Shown: in pieces, positions 1 to 7,960 of the stretch
Layout: each line of letters opens with the position of its first letter
Numbering within the stretch: position 1 is the first letter of the stretch
Origin: Aphanomyces cochlioides
Lineage: Eukaryota; Oomycota; Saprolegniomycetes; Saprolegniales; Verrucalvaceae
Reading direction: 5' to 3'
NCBI GenBank assembly: GCA_019828595.1
Contig: JAHQRK010000031.1
Coordinates: 682,001 to 746,000, forward strand
DNA: 64,000 bases
The notes under the pieces: generated by a model
Databases searched by the model: none
The model's input: only the letters and a program-made list of their open reading frames with translations
What the model was told of the DNA's origin: nothing
Made by a program: the position numbers and the translations under genes

Positions 1-949
1 GGCTTCTGTTGTGGAGATAATGTTTCCTTCTCTTTGGCGAAATTGTCCTCAACTACATGGTGTATTGGCTTTGTGTTTGGCTTCTCTAGCCTATCATTGG
101 GATTTCTTGGTGTCTGTTTTGCCAGCAGCTCATCAACTACTAGCGACACCGTTATTTGCAGATGTACGTATGATTGAAAGTGTTCGACCTTACTTGACGA
201 CAACATCAACTTTGTTTCATCCAACAGGTATTCCCCCACACATCTCCATTCATGCTCGCATTGAAGACATGTATCGATTGTTGTTGTCTATGCCTATCGA
301 GGTGAAATCTATTGTTGAGGCTTTGTTCAAAGATTACGGTGGTACCTCTGGTGTTCTTACAAGAAATTTGCTCGAGGAAACTCTGTCTAATGTACTGCGG
401 TCAATGAATGTCGGCAATGATTCATTACGCCAACGTGACGAAGTGCACGCGAATGTGACTCAACAGCCCACGCTTTACAACTGGGGTGGACGATGGTGGC
501 GCCTTCCTGAAACGTTTGTGTTTCCTGCTGCTGACTTGGACACTGCATGGCGATTGTGGTGGCTAGGCTCGTCGTCCTCTCTTTCGATACCATTTAGACA
601 CATCAAGACCCATGATCTTACCACAAAGCAAGCGAAATTGCTGTCCGACTGGCACAGAGCAATGAGATGTTTGATTGCTAATGTTGATGAGTATCAGATT
701 CAAGAACTCGAGAGAAGTCCGTCGTACCAGCTTGTCGCGGGAGTCTTCTCTTCTGCTGTAGCTTCGTTCGCTGACCGCTTGAATCGCACGCCGCTGGGCC
801 GTGTTCGACGAGTGAGCCAAATGAAGCTCACGACCTTCGTCCGTGTGACTCGAAACTGGCCAGTTCCCAGTTCCCCATAATTTCAGCCAATAAAAATATT
901 GCATGTGAATCACCGTACAGGCTATCCGGGGAATTCCCATTAAAATACA
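1..949 (+). repeat. Direct repeat of 2235-3183 (3' end of the Crypton unit)
   Basis: Bases 1-949 align to 2235-3183 with only a few differences, including the 3' flank after the stop codon. Similarity ends abruptly at 'aaaataca', after which the left copy continues into the upstream region of the second recombinase and the right copy into a CRN-linked transposon end. The repeat marks a recent tandem duplication or two insertions of the same element. Confidence 0.85.
2..880 (+). CDS. Crypton-like tyrosine recombinase, C-terminal part, cut by the window edge
   Basis: The frame is open from the first bases and ends at TAA 878-880. It encodes the last 290 or so residues of the same protein as the complete copy at 1112-3114; the nucleotides match 2235-3114 almost base for base. 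A Trp/Cys change eight residues before the end of the protein is the only difference I noticed. The catalytic recombinase core would lie to the left of the window. What is present is the family's C-terminal extension, with no motif I recognise. No ATG opens the frame here, so this is a truncated view, not a short gene. The copy appears to be the upstream member of a tandem pair. Confidence 0.75.
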   Translation, partial: ASVVEIMFPSLWRNCPQLHGVLALCLASLAYHWDFLVSVLPAAHQLLATPLFADVRMIESVRPYLTTTSTLFHPTGIPPHISIHARIEDMYRLLLSMPIEVKSIVEALFKDYGGTSGVLTRNLLEETLSNVLRSMNVGNDSLRQRDEVHANVTQQPTLYNWGGRWWRLPETFVFPAADLDTAWRLWWLGSSSSLSIPFRHIKTHDLTTKQAKLLSDWHRAMRCLIANVDEYQIQELERSPSYQLVAGVFSSAVASFADRLNRTPLGRVRRVSQMKLTTFVRVTRNWPVPSSP

Positions 950-1111
950 TTCACCAGAAAAAGTCAGATACTATTTGGAAAATGTATTGAATTCCAGGAA
1001 AAGATTTCCAATCTTATCGCCATCAAATTTTTATCATCATACAACAAGTCATACAATTTGAATCAAAATATATTATACGAATTTTTCGGATAAATATTCG
1101 GTGCAGTTTGA
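950..1111 (+). other. Upstream region of the complete Crypton recombinase
   Basis: AT-rich, non-coding, between the stop of copy A and the start of copy B. I see no clear TIR or target duplication. Cryptons lack TIRs, so their ends cannot be set from this sequence alone. Confidence 0.4.
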
Positions 1112-3114
1112 GTGGACAGAAATAGAGCGTCATTGACGTTTCGCATGGAAGGTACCCAAGATCGCCGCACTACATCAATCCAAGACTTCAGAGACAATCG
1201 CTTGTCGATCGAGACAAAGAAAAACTACAGGAGTGGATTGAGACAAGTAGAGTTGTGGCTCCGTGCCTCTGGTAGAAGTGCAATGCTTACAGATGATGGT
1301 TCAATTGACCTCAGCTTGTTCCGCTACGAGGACTTTGCAGAATTCATACTTCACAAATACACCACGACAAAGTGTAAACCTGGGACTCTGGCAAGTTATC
1401 GATCAGCTATGAAGGATTACTACCAACGCAAGAATGTTCGACTCCCTGAAGGGTTCGGAACAGACATCAAATGCATTTTTCAAGGTAGATATTGACATGT
1501 TTATAATCTTAATATGAGATAGGCATGCGGCGAATGCATGCCTCAGAATCCCAGGCAGGATCTCTCAAAGACAGTGGCAAAAGACCTCTCAGATTTCAGC
1601 GCTACGTCGATTTTTGCTCTCGCAGCTTACTTTTGCTCGACACAGGATTTACGCACTTGTTTCTTATTTTATCATGGAACTTAATGTGCCGGTCGAAGTC
1701 AACGGAGTCTGTTCAGTTGAACCATTTTTCACACGAGAACGACGCCTTGGGATGTGTGTTTTATAAATCCAAGACAGACCAGACTGGTGACAAACGTAGA
1801 GACCCAAAGCACCTTTATGCCAACCCCAACGAGCCGAATGTTTGTGTCTTCCTTGCTCTTGGTATATTTCATGCTTGCAATCCTCAACATGGTGCTGGTG
1901 CCTTGTTTCCTGGGTCAAACCAGCGAGACCGTTTCAGCAAGAGTCTGGCGCGATTAGCAAATGAATGTCAAGATGGTTTGTCAAAAGATGTTGGCACTCA
2001 CTCAATACGGAAAGGAGCAGTCACGTTTGTGATTGCCGGTTGTACCTCAGGACCAAGCATTGTGAATGTCTGTATTCGTTGCGGCTGGACGCTCGGACAC
2101 GTCATGGAAAGATACCTGCACTATGATGGTGCTGGCGACCAGTATGTGGGACGAGTTGTTGCAGGATTACCATTGTCTAGTTCAAAGTTCGCTTGCCTCC
2201 CACCCCACTTCTCTAAAGATGCGAATTCAGTTGTGGCTTCTGTTGTGGAGATAATGTTTCCTTCTCTTTGGCGAAATTGTCCTCAACTACATGGTGTATT
2301 GGCTTTGTGTTTGGCTTCTCTAGCCTATCATTGGGATTTCTTGGTGTCTGTTTTGCCAGCAGCTCATCAACTACTAGCGACACCGTTATTTGCAGATGTA
2401 CGTATGATTGAAAGTGTTCGACCTTACTTGACGACAACATCAACTTTGTTTCATCCAACAGGTATTCCCCCACACATCTCCATTCATGCTCGCATTGAAG
2501 ACATGTATCGATTGTTGTTGTCTATGCCTATCGAGGTGAAATCTATTGTTGAGGCTTTGTTCAAAGATTACGGTGGTACCTCTGGTGTTCTTACAAGAAA
2601 TTTGCTCGAGGAAACTCTGTCTAATGTACTGCGGTCAATGAATGTCGGCAATGATTCATTACGCCAACGTGACGAAGTGCACGCGAATGTGACTCAACAG
2701 CCCACGCTTTACAACTGGGGTGGACGATGGTGGCGCCTTCCTGAAACGTTTGTGTTTCCTGCTGCTGACTTGGACACTGCATGGCGATTGTGGTGGCTAG
2801 GCTCGTCGTCCTCTCTTTCGATACCATTTAGACACATCAAGACCCATGATCTTACCACAAAGCAAGCGAAATTGCTGTCCGACTGGCACAGAGCAATGAG
2901 ATGTTTGATTGCTAATGTTGATGAGTATCAGATTCAAGAACTCGAGAGAAGTCCGTCGTACCAGCTTGTCGCGGGAGTCTTCTCTTCTGCTGTAGCTTCG
3001 TTCGCTGACCGCTTGAATCGCACGCCGCTGGGCCGTGTTCGACGAGTGAGCCAAATGAAGCTCACGACCTTCGTCCGTGTGACTCGAAACTGTCCAGTTC
3101 CCAGTTCCCCATAA
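1112..3114 (+). CDS. Crypton-type tyrosine recombinase with a 38-nt intron
   Basis: Exon 1 is 1112-1484 and exon 2 is 1523-3114. The interruption at 1485-1522 starts with GT, ends with AG and restores the frame exactly (G from exon 1 joins GC from exon 2), giving about 654 residues. Exon 1 encodes a helical SAM-like DNA-binding region (NYRSGLRQVELWL, then a TLASYRSAMKDYY stretch). Exon 2 carries the catalytic fold: Arg in SWNLMCRS, the HSIRK box (H-x-x-R), GWTLGHVMERYLHY with the probable nucleophilic Tyr, and a long C-terminal extension. Such enzymes cut and rejoin DNA through a Tyr-DNA intermediate to move Crypton elements. An internal ATG at 1145 is an alternative start. No lesion is visible, so the gene may be active. 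The intron is my inference from splice signals and phase. Confidence 0.8.
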
Positions 3115-3183
3115 TTTCAGCCAATAAAAATATTGCATGTGAATCACCGTACAGGCTATCCGAGGAATTCCCATTAAAATACA

Positions 3184-3275
3184 ATAGGGGGTCAAAAACC
3201 CCCACTTTGTGAAAGTTTGACATAATAGTCCCACTTTTGGTAAAATCAATAACACTTTTGGCAAAAGTCCCTTGA
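3184..3275 (-). mobile_element. Transposon-end fragment with CCAAAAGTGGG-type subterminal repeats
   Basis: Starts ATAGGGGGTC and contains several variants of the motif CCAAAAGTGGG (read on minus). The same block, longer and better preserved, fills the centres of the two palindromes (21514-21660 and 44060-44215). Here it lies exactly between the Crypton tail and the CRN 5' region. The G/C-rich direct subterminal repeats suggest the end of a DNA transposon; no transposase is attached, so the superfamily is unknown. Confidence 0.45.
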
Positions 3276-3364
3276 AATATTGTTCATATAAGGTTTTACA
3301 GTATTCTGTTGTGCAGGATTACTAAATTTCAAAGTGAGTTTCCAACTGATGTTCATTTCCAAAT
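3276..3364 (+). promoter_or_regulatory. Conserved CRN 5' region with Inr-like TCATTTCC
   Basis: This stretch of about 90 bases directly before the ATG is shared with most CRNs here (also 9797-9882, 16482-16570, 26148-26236, 39495-39583, 44215-44305, 48802-48890, 62150-62238). It contains an AT-rich part (TTCATATAAG), the string TATTCTGTTGTGCAGG and, 12 to 5 bases before the ATG, TCATTTCC followed by AAAT. TCATTTCC fits the oomycete initiator consensus (TCAYTYY). If it is used, the leader is only about 10 nt. The conservation is seen; the promoter role is inferred. Confidence 0.55.
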
Positions 3365-5200
3365 ATGCTGACTTTGTTCTGTCTTGTCGTCGGCGAAGGA
3401 TCACCTTTCTCTGTGGACGTTGCTGCTAATGAGACTGTGGGCGATCTCAAGAACATGATCAAGGAAAGCAATACAAACTCTTTGAAATGTGACGCGAAAG
3501 AATTACAGCTCTACTTGGCGTTGAAGGATAATGCGTGGTTAGAATCGACGAGTCCGCTTGTTGAACGGTTGATGAAGGGCGAGACACCCGATGAAATACA
3601 GGAATACTTGGTCGAAGCAAACAAAATGAATCCGTTTTCTACACTTGCTAAGGCATTGACGTCCCCCCCTGGTCAAGACCAACTTCATATCTTGGTGGTC
3701 GTACCTGAACGTCAAGGTGATTCTCAACCAAACAAGAAACAACGTCAGGATGGCAGGGTGTTTTTTTCTCTGAAAGGTATTCAAGCCGTCGATCCTGGAA
3801 GTTGTGAGAAGAACGTTTGGATTGATACTCAAGAAATTATGAAGGTGACAGACTTTCCTGCAGACTATTTTGTTCGCAAAGAATCAATCGACGTGTTCAA
3901 TATACTCAAGGCCCGAACAAATCAAATTGTCTTAGTGGGCTCGCCTGGTGTTGGAAAAAGTTTGCTTTTGGTGTTGTACTCGTTCTGGATGGCGATTGAA
4001 GGAAAAAAATGTGTACTGCTGGTTCGCTATGTCAAAGGGAAAGGCTTGTCTATGATCTTTTTGAATGGGCAGAATCTCTTGGACAATTGGAAGTTGGAAG
4101 GAATGAATGATTATGAAATTGCACAAAAAGTGCAGCAATGCATCAGAAGTTTTCCAAATTGTGAATTGTGTCTGGATGGTTTCCTTCAATCATTTCTAAA
4201 AAAACACTTGGGAGTTCTCATGCAGTTTTCAGTACTAGCAACCTCTGCTCAATATGAAACAAAGCAAGACGACGCAGGAGTTCTTGATCTCTGTCTTGTT
4301 CCGTTTTGGTCCCTTTCAGATTTGAAACTGGTGGGAAAACATCACACTTGGGATGACGAGTCGATGGAGAAGAAATACTATTTTTCAGGGGGAAGTTTAC
4401 GATTGTTTTTGCTGTCCGAAATGGGCGCCGAGATTGCAGCGGAGGAGGCCTTTCGAAATGTGGATATTGCCTCTGCTGAGTTGTTGAACACGCAATATGG
4501 TACCAATTCCGACAAACAAATCGATCAGATTCGAATGGCGACTCTTCTTGACACGTCTGATTTGAAAAATTACCATCATCCTGGCAAATGGTCGTATGTC
4601 ATCTGCTCTGGATTTGCGTTGAGGAAGCTTGGTGAACGTGTAACACTGGAGTATTACAAGGACCTATGTCACAAGGCGTACATGATAAACGACTTTGGCT
4701 TGTTTGGGATTGCATTTGAGAATTGTTTCCACGCAATGGCGAGGGAGAAAAAATCCATCCAACTCAAGGTACGAGAGTACGACAGCACCAAGGCACACGA
4801 GTATTCCGTCGTGACGTTCACAAGTGACAAGCATTTGCTCAAAGGAAGAGACCAAGCAGAATTCGAAAATGTGATGGAAGCGTGGCCAAGTGATTTGGAT
4901 TATTGGTATCCAGAAAGCCGTTCTCTCAAGACAATAGATTCGATTGCAAAGATTGGTGGTGAATATTTGTTGTTGCAACTGACAAGGTCGAAAACGCATT
5001 CCATCGATACTGAATACCTCCAGACAATAGCAGACTGCTTTCCACCCAACAGCAGCATTGCCTATATTGCGGTCGTGCCAAACAAGGCAATCTGTGACGA
5101 ATTTCGACTGCGTCCGGCGAATCCAGTTACTCCAATTCCGTTGCGTGTTGCTTACGTGGACGATGATTTCTTTAACAAGTTCGGCAATTATATGGAATGA
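3365..5200 (+). CDS. Crinkler (CRN) effector, P-loop NTPase plus REase-like C-terminus, copy 1
   Basis: 611 residues, intact. Residues 1-55 are the ubiquitin-like CRN header with LYLALK at 49-54; a DWL-like helical part follows (about 55-100); the hinge LHILVVVP is at 107-114. Then comes a STAND/AAA-like NTPase: Walker A GSPGVGKS at 192-199, Walker B-like LCLDGF with Asp 271, a sensor-like VLATSA about 20 residues later, and an SGGSLR segment. The C-terminus has D525 and EYLLLQLTRS (E533, Q538), the (D)-ExQ pattern of the restriction-endonuclease fold seen in Crinkler/RHS effectors. CRNs are host-directed proteins that act in the nucleus, and this architecture predicts an NTP-regulated nuclease. 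There is no obvious classical signal peptide, as is often the case for Aphanomyces CRNs. The poly-C run at 3663-3669 is C7, so the frame is open. Confidence 0.85.
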   Translation: MLTLFCLVVGEGSPFSVDVAANETVGDLKNMIKESNTNSLKCDAKELQLYLALKDNAWLESTSPLVERLMKGETPDEIQEYLVEANKMNPFSTLAKALTSPPGQDQLHILVVVPERQGDSQPNKKQRQDGRVFFSLKGIQAVDPGSCEKNVWIDTQEIMKVTDFPADYFVRKESIDVFNILKARTNQIVLVGSPGVGKSLLLVLYSFWMAIEGKKCVLLVRYVKGKGLSMIFLNGQNLLDNWKLEGMNDYEIAQKVQQCIRSFPNCELCLDGFLQSFLKKHLGVLMQFSVLATSAQYETKQDDAGVLDLCLVPFWSLSDLKLVGKHHTWDDESMEKKYYFSGGSLRLFLLSEMGAEIAAEEAFRNVDIASAELLNTQYGTNSDKQIDQIRMATLLDTSDLKNYHHPGKWSYVICSGFALRKLGERVTLEYYKDLCHKAYMINDFGLFGIAFENCFHAMAREKKSIQLKVREYDSTKAHEYSVVTFTSDKHLLKGRDQAEFENVMEAWPSDLDYWYPESRSLKTIDSIAKIGGEYLLLQLTRSKTHSIDTEYLQTIADCFPPNSSIAYIAVVPNKAICDEFRLRPANPVTPIPLRVAYVDDDFFNKFGNYME

Positions 5201-5285
5201 TTCTTTATCTTCTTAATGCGTACATTCCCAGTAATCTTATTCAGATTTATTTACGACTCGACTCATACTTTCATACTTTCTTACT
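5201..5285 (+). other. CRN 3' flank, shared by all three 611-aa copies
   Basis: The sequence after the stop (TCTTTATCTTCTTAATGCG, then an AT-rich stretch) is also found after the CRNs at 7961 and 14646. It appears to be residual RFC5 intron or upstream sequence, since it leads straight into the RFC5 exon. Confidence 0.5.
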
Positions 5286-5502
5286 ACGTCGACACTGAAT
5301 CGTCTCATCGATGCTCAAAAGCTGCCTCACTTGCTCTTCTACGGACCCCCTGGGACTGGAAACACGTCCATGATTCTAGCTGCTGCACGACGATTATACG
5401 GCAACAACTATGCGTCGATGGTGTTGGAATTGAACACATCCGACGATCGTGGGACCAACGTCGTCCGCGATCAAAGGTGTTTGCAGGAACGAAGAAATTG
5501 TT
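5286..5502 (+). pseudogene. RFC5-like clamp-loader fragment (Walker A region)
   Basis: Encodes [17 protein letters not shown], then the YGNNYAS and SDDRG regions of a small replication factor C subunit (human RFC5 / yeast Rfc3 type), which loads PCNA at replication forks. Compared with the copy at 14235-14537, the invariant Walker A Lys is Asn (GNT instead of GKT), the splice acceptor before the exon is deleted (about 28 bases lost), and the reading frame is lost after VVRDQ. At about 5502 it fuses to an antisense CRN fragment. Clearly non-functional. Confidence 0.8.
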
Positions 5503-6037
5503 ACGCAGCACAAGCGGGATGAGAGATCTTTTGTGCGAAGTTGGAAGACGATGGCATTGAATCTGTCCATCAAACGTTTTGAGACAATAAATCCAACCAT
5601 CGCTTCCTCGACACTTGGCAAACGAAGATGGAGCTGATATTTCCTTCGCCAAGTCCTCGAGTTTTCTCTTCTTGCTCGGCTCATGATCTGAAAGAATTGC
5701 AACACGTTCAGGTACGACCACCAAGATATGAAGTTGGTGTCGACCGGGGGGACGTCAATGCTTTAGCAAGTGTAGAAAACGGATTCATTTTGTTTGCTTC
5801 GACCAAGTATTCGTGTATTTCATCGGGTGTCTCGCCCTTCATCAACCGTTCAACAAGCGGACTCGTCGATTCTATCCACACTTTATCCTTCAACGCCAAG
5901 TAGAGCTGTAATTCATTCGCATCACATTTCAAAGAGTTTGAATTTTCTTCCTTGAGATGTCCGACAGTCTCATTAGCAGCAATGTGCACAGGGAAAGGTG
6001 TTCTCTCGCCGACGACAAGACAGAACAAAGTTAGCAT
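5503..6037 (-). pseudogene. CRN pseudogene, kinase-type family, 3' truncated
   Basis: Reads from ATG 6037. It has the CRN header (LYLALK present) and the ERLMKGETPDE linker, then the frame is lost at the hinge: the C-run is 6 long and neighbouring bases are missing. VVVPERVA and the PSKKRKLED basic stretch continue in another frame to RSLIPLVL, where the RFC5 fragment begins. The header also lacks several codons after GHLKE. The family is that of the kinase CRNs (for example 21779-23491). Truncation, frameshift and fusion make it a pseudogene. Confidence 0.8.
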
Positions 6038-6209
6038 TTTTGGAAATGAACATCAGTTGGAAACTCAATTTGAAATTTAGAAAACAGAATGCTGTAAAAT
6101 CTTATACGAACAATAGCTACGTTGCTGCTTATGACAGGACGTCTCAAAGACAAGATTCAAGGAAGTATTTCTGCATGATGTTGAAGACATACGACGCAAT
6201 ATGAACAAT
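6038..6209. other. Degraded CRN 5' region and unassigned sequence
   Basis: 6038-6115 is a diverged copy of the conserved CRN 5' region (minus orientation). Between 6116 and 6209 I see no gene or repeat I can name. Confidence 0.4.
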
Positions 6210-6345
6210 GTTTGTTGCATGAATTCCTACATGGCAATCGTTTCCAGCAGAGGATTCCCAAAGCATGACATTTCAGTCGCATTCGGTACGACATGAGGAG
6301 CATCTTTTTTCTTGATTGAGGCGCCTACGAAATGCCGATAACTAC
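6210..6345 (+). pseudogene. GH81 glucanase relic
   Basis: Contains a short coding echo, AIVSSRGFPKHDISVAF, matching KGIVSSEGFAKHDINVEF of the GH81 gene at 10129-12561. An intron-like stretch and the NAVYNDHYYHYGY region follow in decayed form. Only about 130 bases are recognisable. 6346-6482 shows nothing further. Confidence 0.55.
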
Positions 6346-6482
6346 TACCACCATGATACGTTGCCATCTCGAGCACGCTACGTTAGCCTTCAACTTGCTT
6401 GATTTTTAGCTGTTAGTCGAAGCATCCACCAAATCACAATCGTCCAATTTAAATATTAATACTCAGTATTTAGACCGAAAGA

Positions 6483-7532
6483 TCATACTTGGTCACAATC
6501 TTCAATGCTTTGGCGAAACATGCTCATGTTGTCTTCCAAGGACCCTCCTTCCGTCCAGAAATCGTGCAAGTCATACGTTTGAACAATATTTTGCTGCTTC
6601 CACGCCGTTCCATAGGCCAATCTTGCTTGCAAGTTCAAACACCGATTGTATGGACGATTCAGCGACGTGAATTTCAGTGCTTGGCCTTCCAGATCACCAA
6701 AAGTTGTCCGAGGGTCATATTTGCAAGGCTCTTTGGCTCTTGAAATCGCGTCCATCAGCACTTGCCTTTGCTTGGGATCGCGCATGAGGTCAATGAGTGG
6801 TGTGTTTCGAATGGATGGGTCAAACAACTTGAGATAAAAGCTGTCGTCGCAATGGCTGTAAATAAAACTGATGTGGCAAAGGTCGAATGCATCTTTCAAT
6901 GGTTGGAACAACAACAAATCATTTCGTACATCATCGATATCCGAGATTTGCATCATGGGGAACGCCAGATATGTGTTACGAAACAAATGTGCGCCTACCA
7001 CCAGTGACGCAGGAAACGAGATATCGAGCAGAAGGATCCATCTCTTTTGTCGACGATGGCAGTCATAAAACAAGCACAATTTGGCTTTGGATTTCGGTCA
7101 GAGATTGGATATCATCAGGACATGAGGAAGAATTACCTGAAGAAGATGATAAGCAGTATGCAAAGTTGCGGTGCTGACTGCACCTTCTGGAACCACCACC
7201 ACGACATGAATAATGTCGTCGTCGCAATATTTGGGGTATTCTCCACCAGTAAAAAACTTGGAAAGCTTCTTGGTTGCCTCCATTTTTCTTTCAGGCTTGA
7301 CATACAACGGCAAGGTGAATGGATTTCCTTTAGCAGGTTGAGCAACTTCGGCAGACAACCACGTGCGATCCTTCAACGCCAAATAGAGCTGTATCTCATT
7401 TGCGTCGCAATGAACTGTATTTGACTTTTTTACGTTGATCTAGTCCTTGAGATGTCCGACAGTCTCATTGGCAGCAATGTGTACAGGAAATGGACTTCCT
7501 CCACCGACAACGACGCACAACAATTTGAGCAT
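6483..7532 (-). pseudogene. CRN pseudogene, HNH-type, stop and frameshift
   Basis: Start at ATG 7532 (MLKLLCVVVGGG). An in-frame TAG follows HLKD at about residue 31, and a frameshift after PHVLMISNL separates the hinge (HVVVVVPEG) from the C-terminal part. It has the longer linker typical of older CRNs (LSAEV to KKLSKFF), which the intact HNH CRNs lack. The C-terminus (DISFPASLVVGAHLF, QPLKDAFD, LKLFDPSIR) is clearly homologous to the 358-aa CRN at 25071-26147 but diverged, so this is an older paralogue. The bases just upstream of the start are RFC5 coding sequence rather than the usual CRN 5' region, so the gene has lost its promoter. Confidence 0.8.
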
Positions 7533-7540
7533 ATTCGGAA

Positions 7541-7862
7541 TACGGCTTGGAACCCATCCGGCGTCGTGTTGACACTATTGCCAATATGCAAAGCTCATGG
7601 AAACGTCGTAGGTTGACTTACTTTCAGCCTTGGCGATGTGTTCCATGCGATCCTTGACTTGATGCTCAGCGGGAGCGGCGAGAAGCGAAAGCGTGTGCAG
7701 CGAGATTGCCATGCGGGGACGATCTTGCTCACGTAGTTGTTGCCGTACAATCGTCGTGCAGCAGCTAGAATCATGGAGTTTTTCCAGTCCCAGGCGGTCC
7801 GTAGAAGAGCAAGTGAGGCAGCTTTTGAGCATCGACGAGACGATTCAGTGTCGAGACAATGT
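7541..7862 (-). pseudogene. RFC5-like fragment with internal deletion
   Basis: Begins at the same splice acceptor as the exon at 14537 and encodes the Walker A region, with one base lost after GTGK. It then jumps from YGNNY directly to YVSKI, removing the DEAD-box exon, the first intron and part of the next exon. The joint lies in a shared CAACTA. The remainder (AEHQVKDRMEHIAKAE, an intron remnant, PDGFQAV) continues until fusion with the CRN start at 7532. It sits 3' of the CRN at 7961, as in the other two copies. Confidence 0.75.
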
Positions 7863-7960
7863 CTGCACGTCAGGCTCTCAGACGTAGTAAGAAAACATGA
7901 AAGTATGAGTCGAGTCGTAAATAAATCTGAATAAGATTACTGGGAATGTAAGATAAATCA
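7863..7960 (-). other. CRN 3' flank / RFC5 intron remnant
   Basis: Same sequence as 14538-14645. It includes an intact-looking splice acceptor (GTGCAG) before the RFC5 exon and no coding sequence. Confidence 0.5.

Noticed and set aside
11..880. Start of a separate 289-aa gene at a GTG codon
   Set aside because: Nuclear eukaryotic genes rarely start at GTG, and the frame is open to the window edge; it is the tail of a longer gene.
4664..4999. Long antisense ORFs in the NTPase-REase CRNs
   Set aside because: They mirror the real gene, recur only because the gene is duplicated and show no domain.
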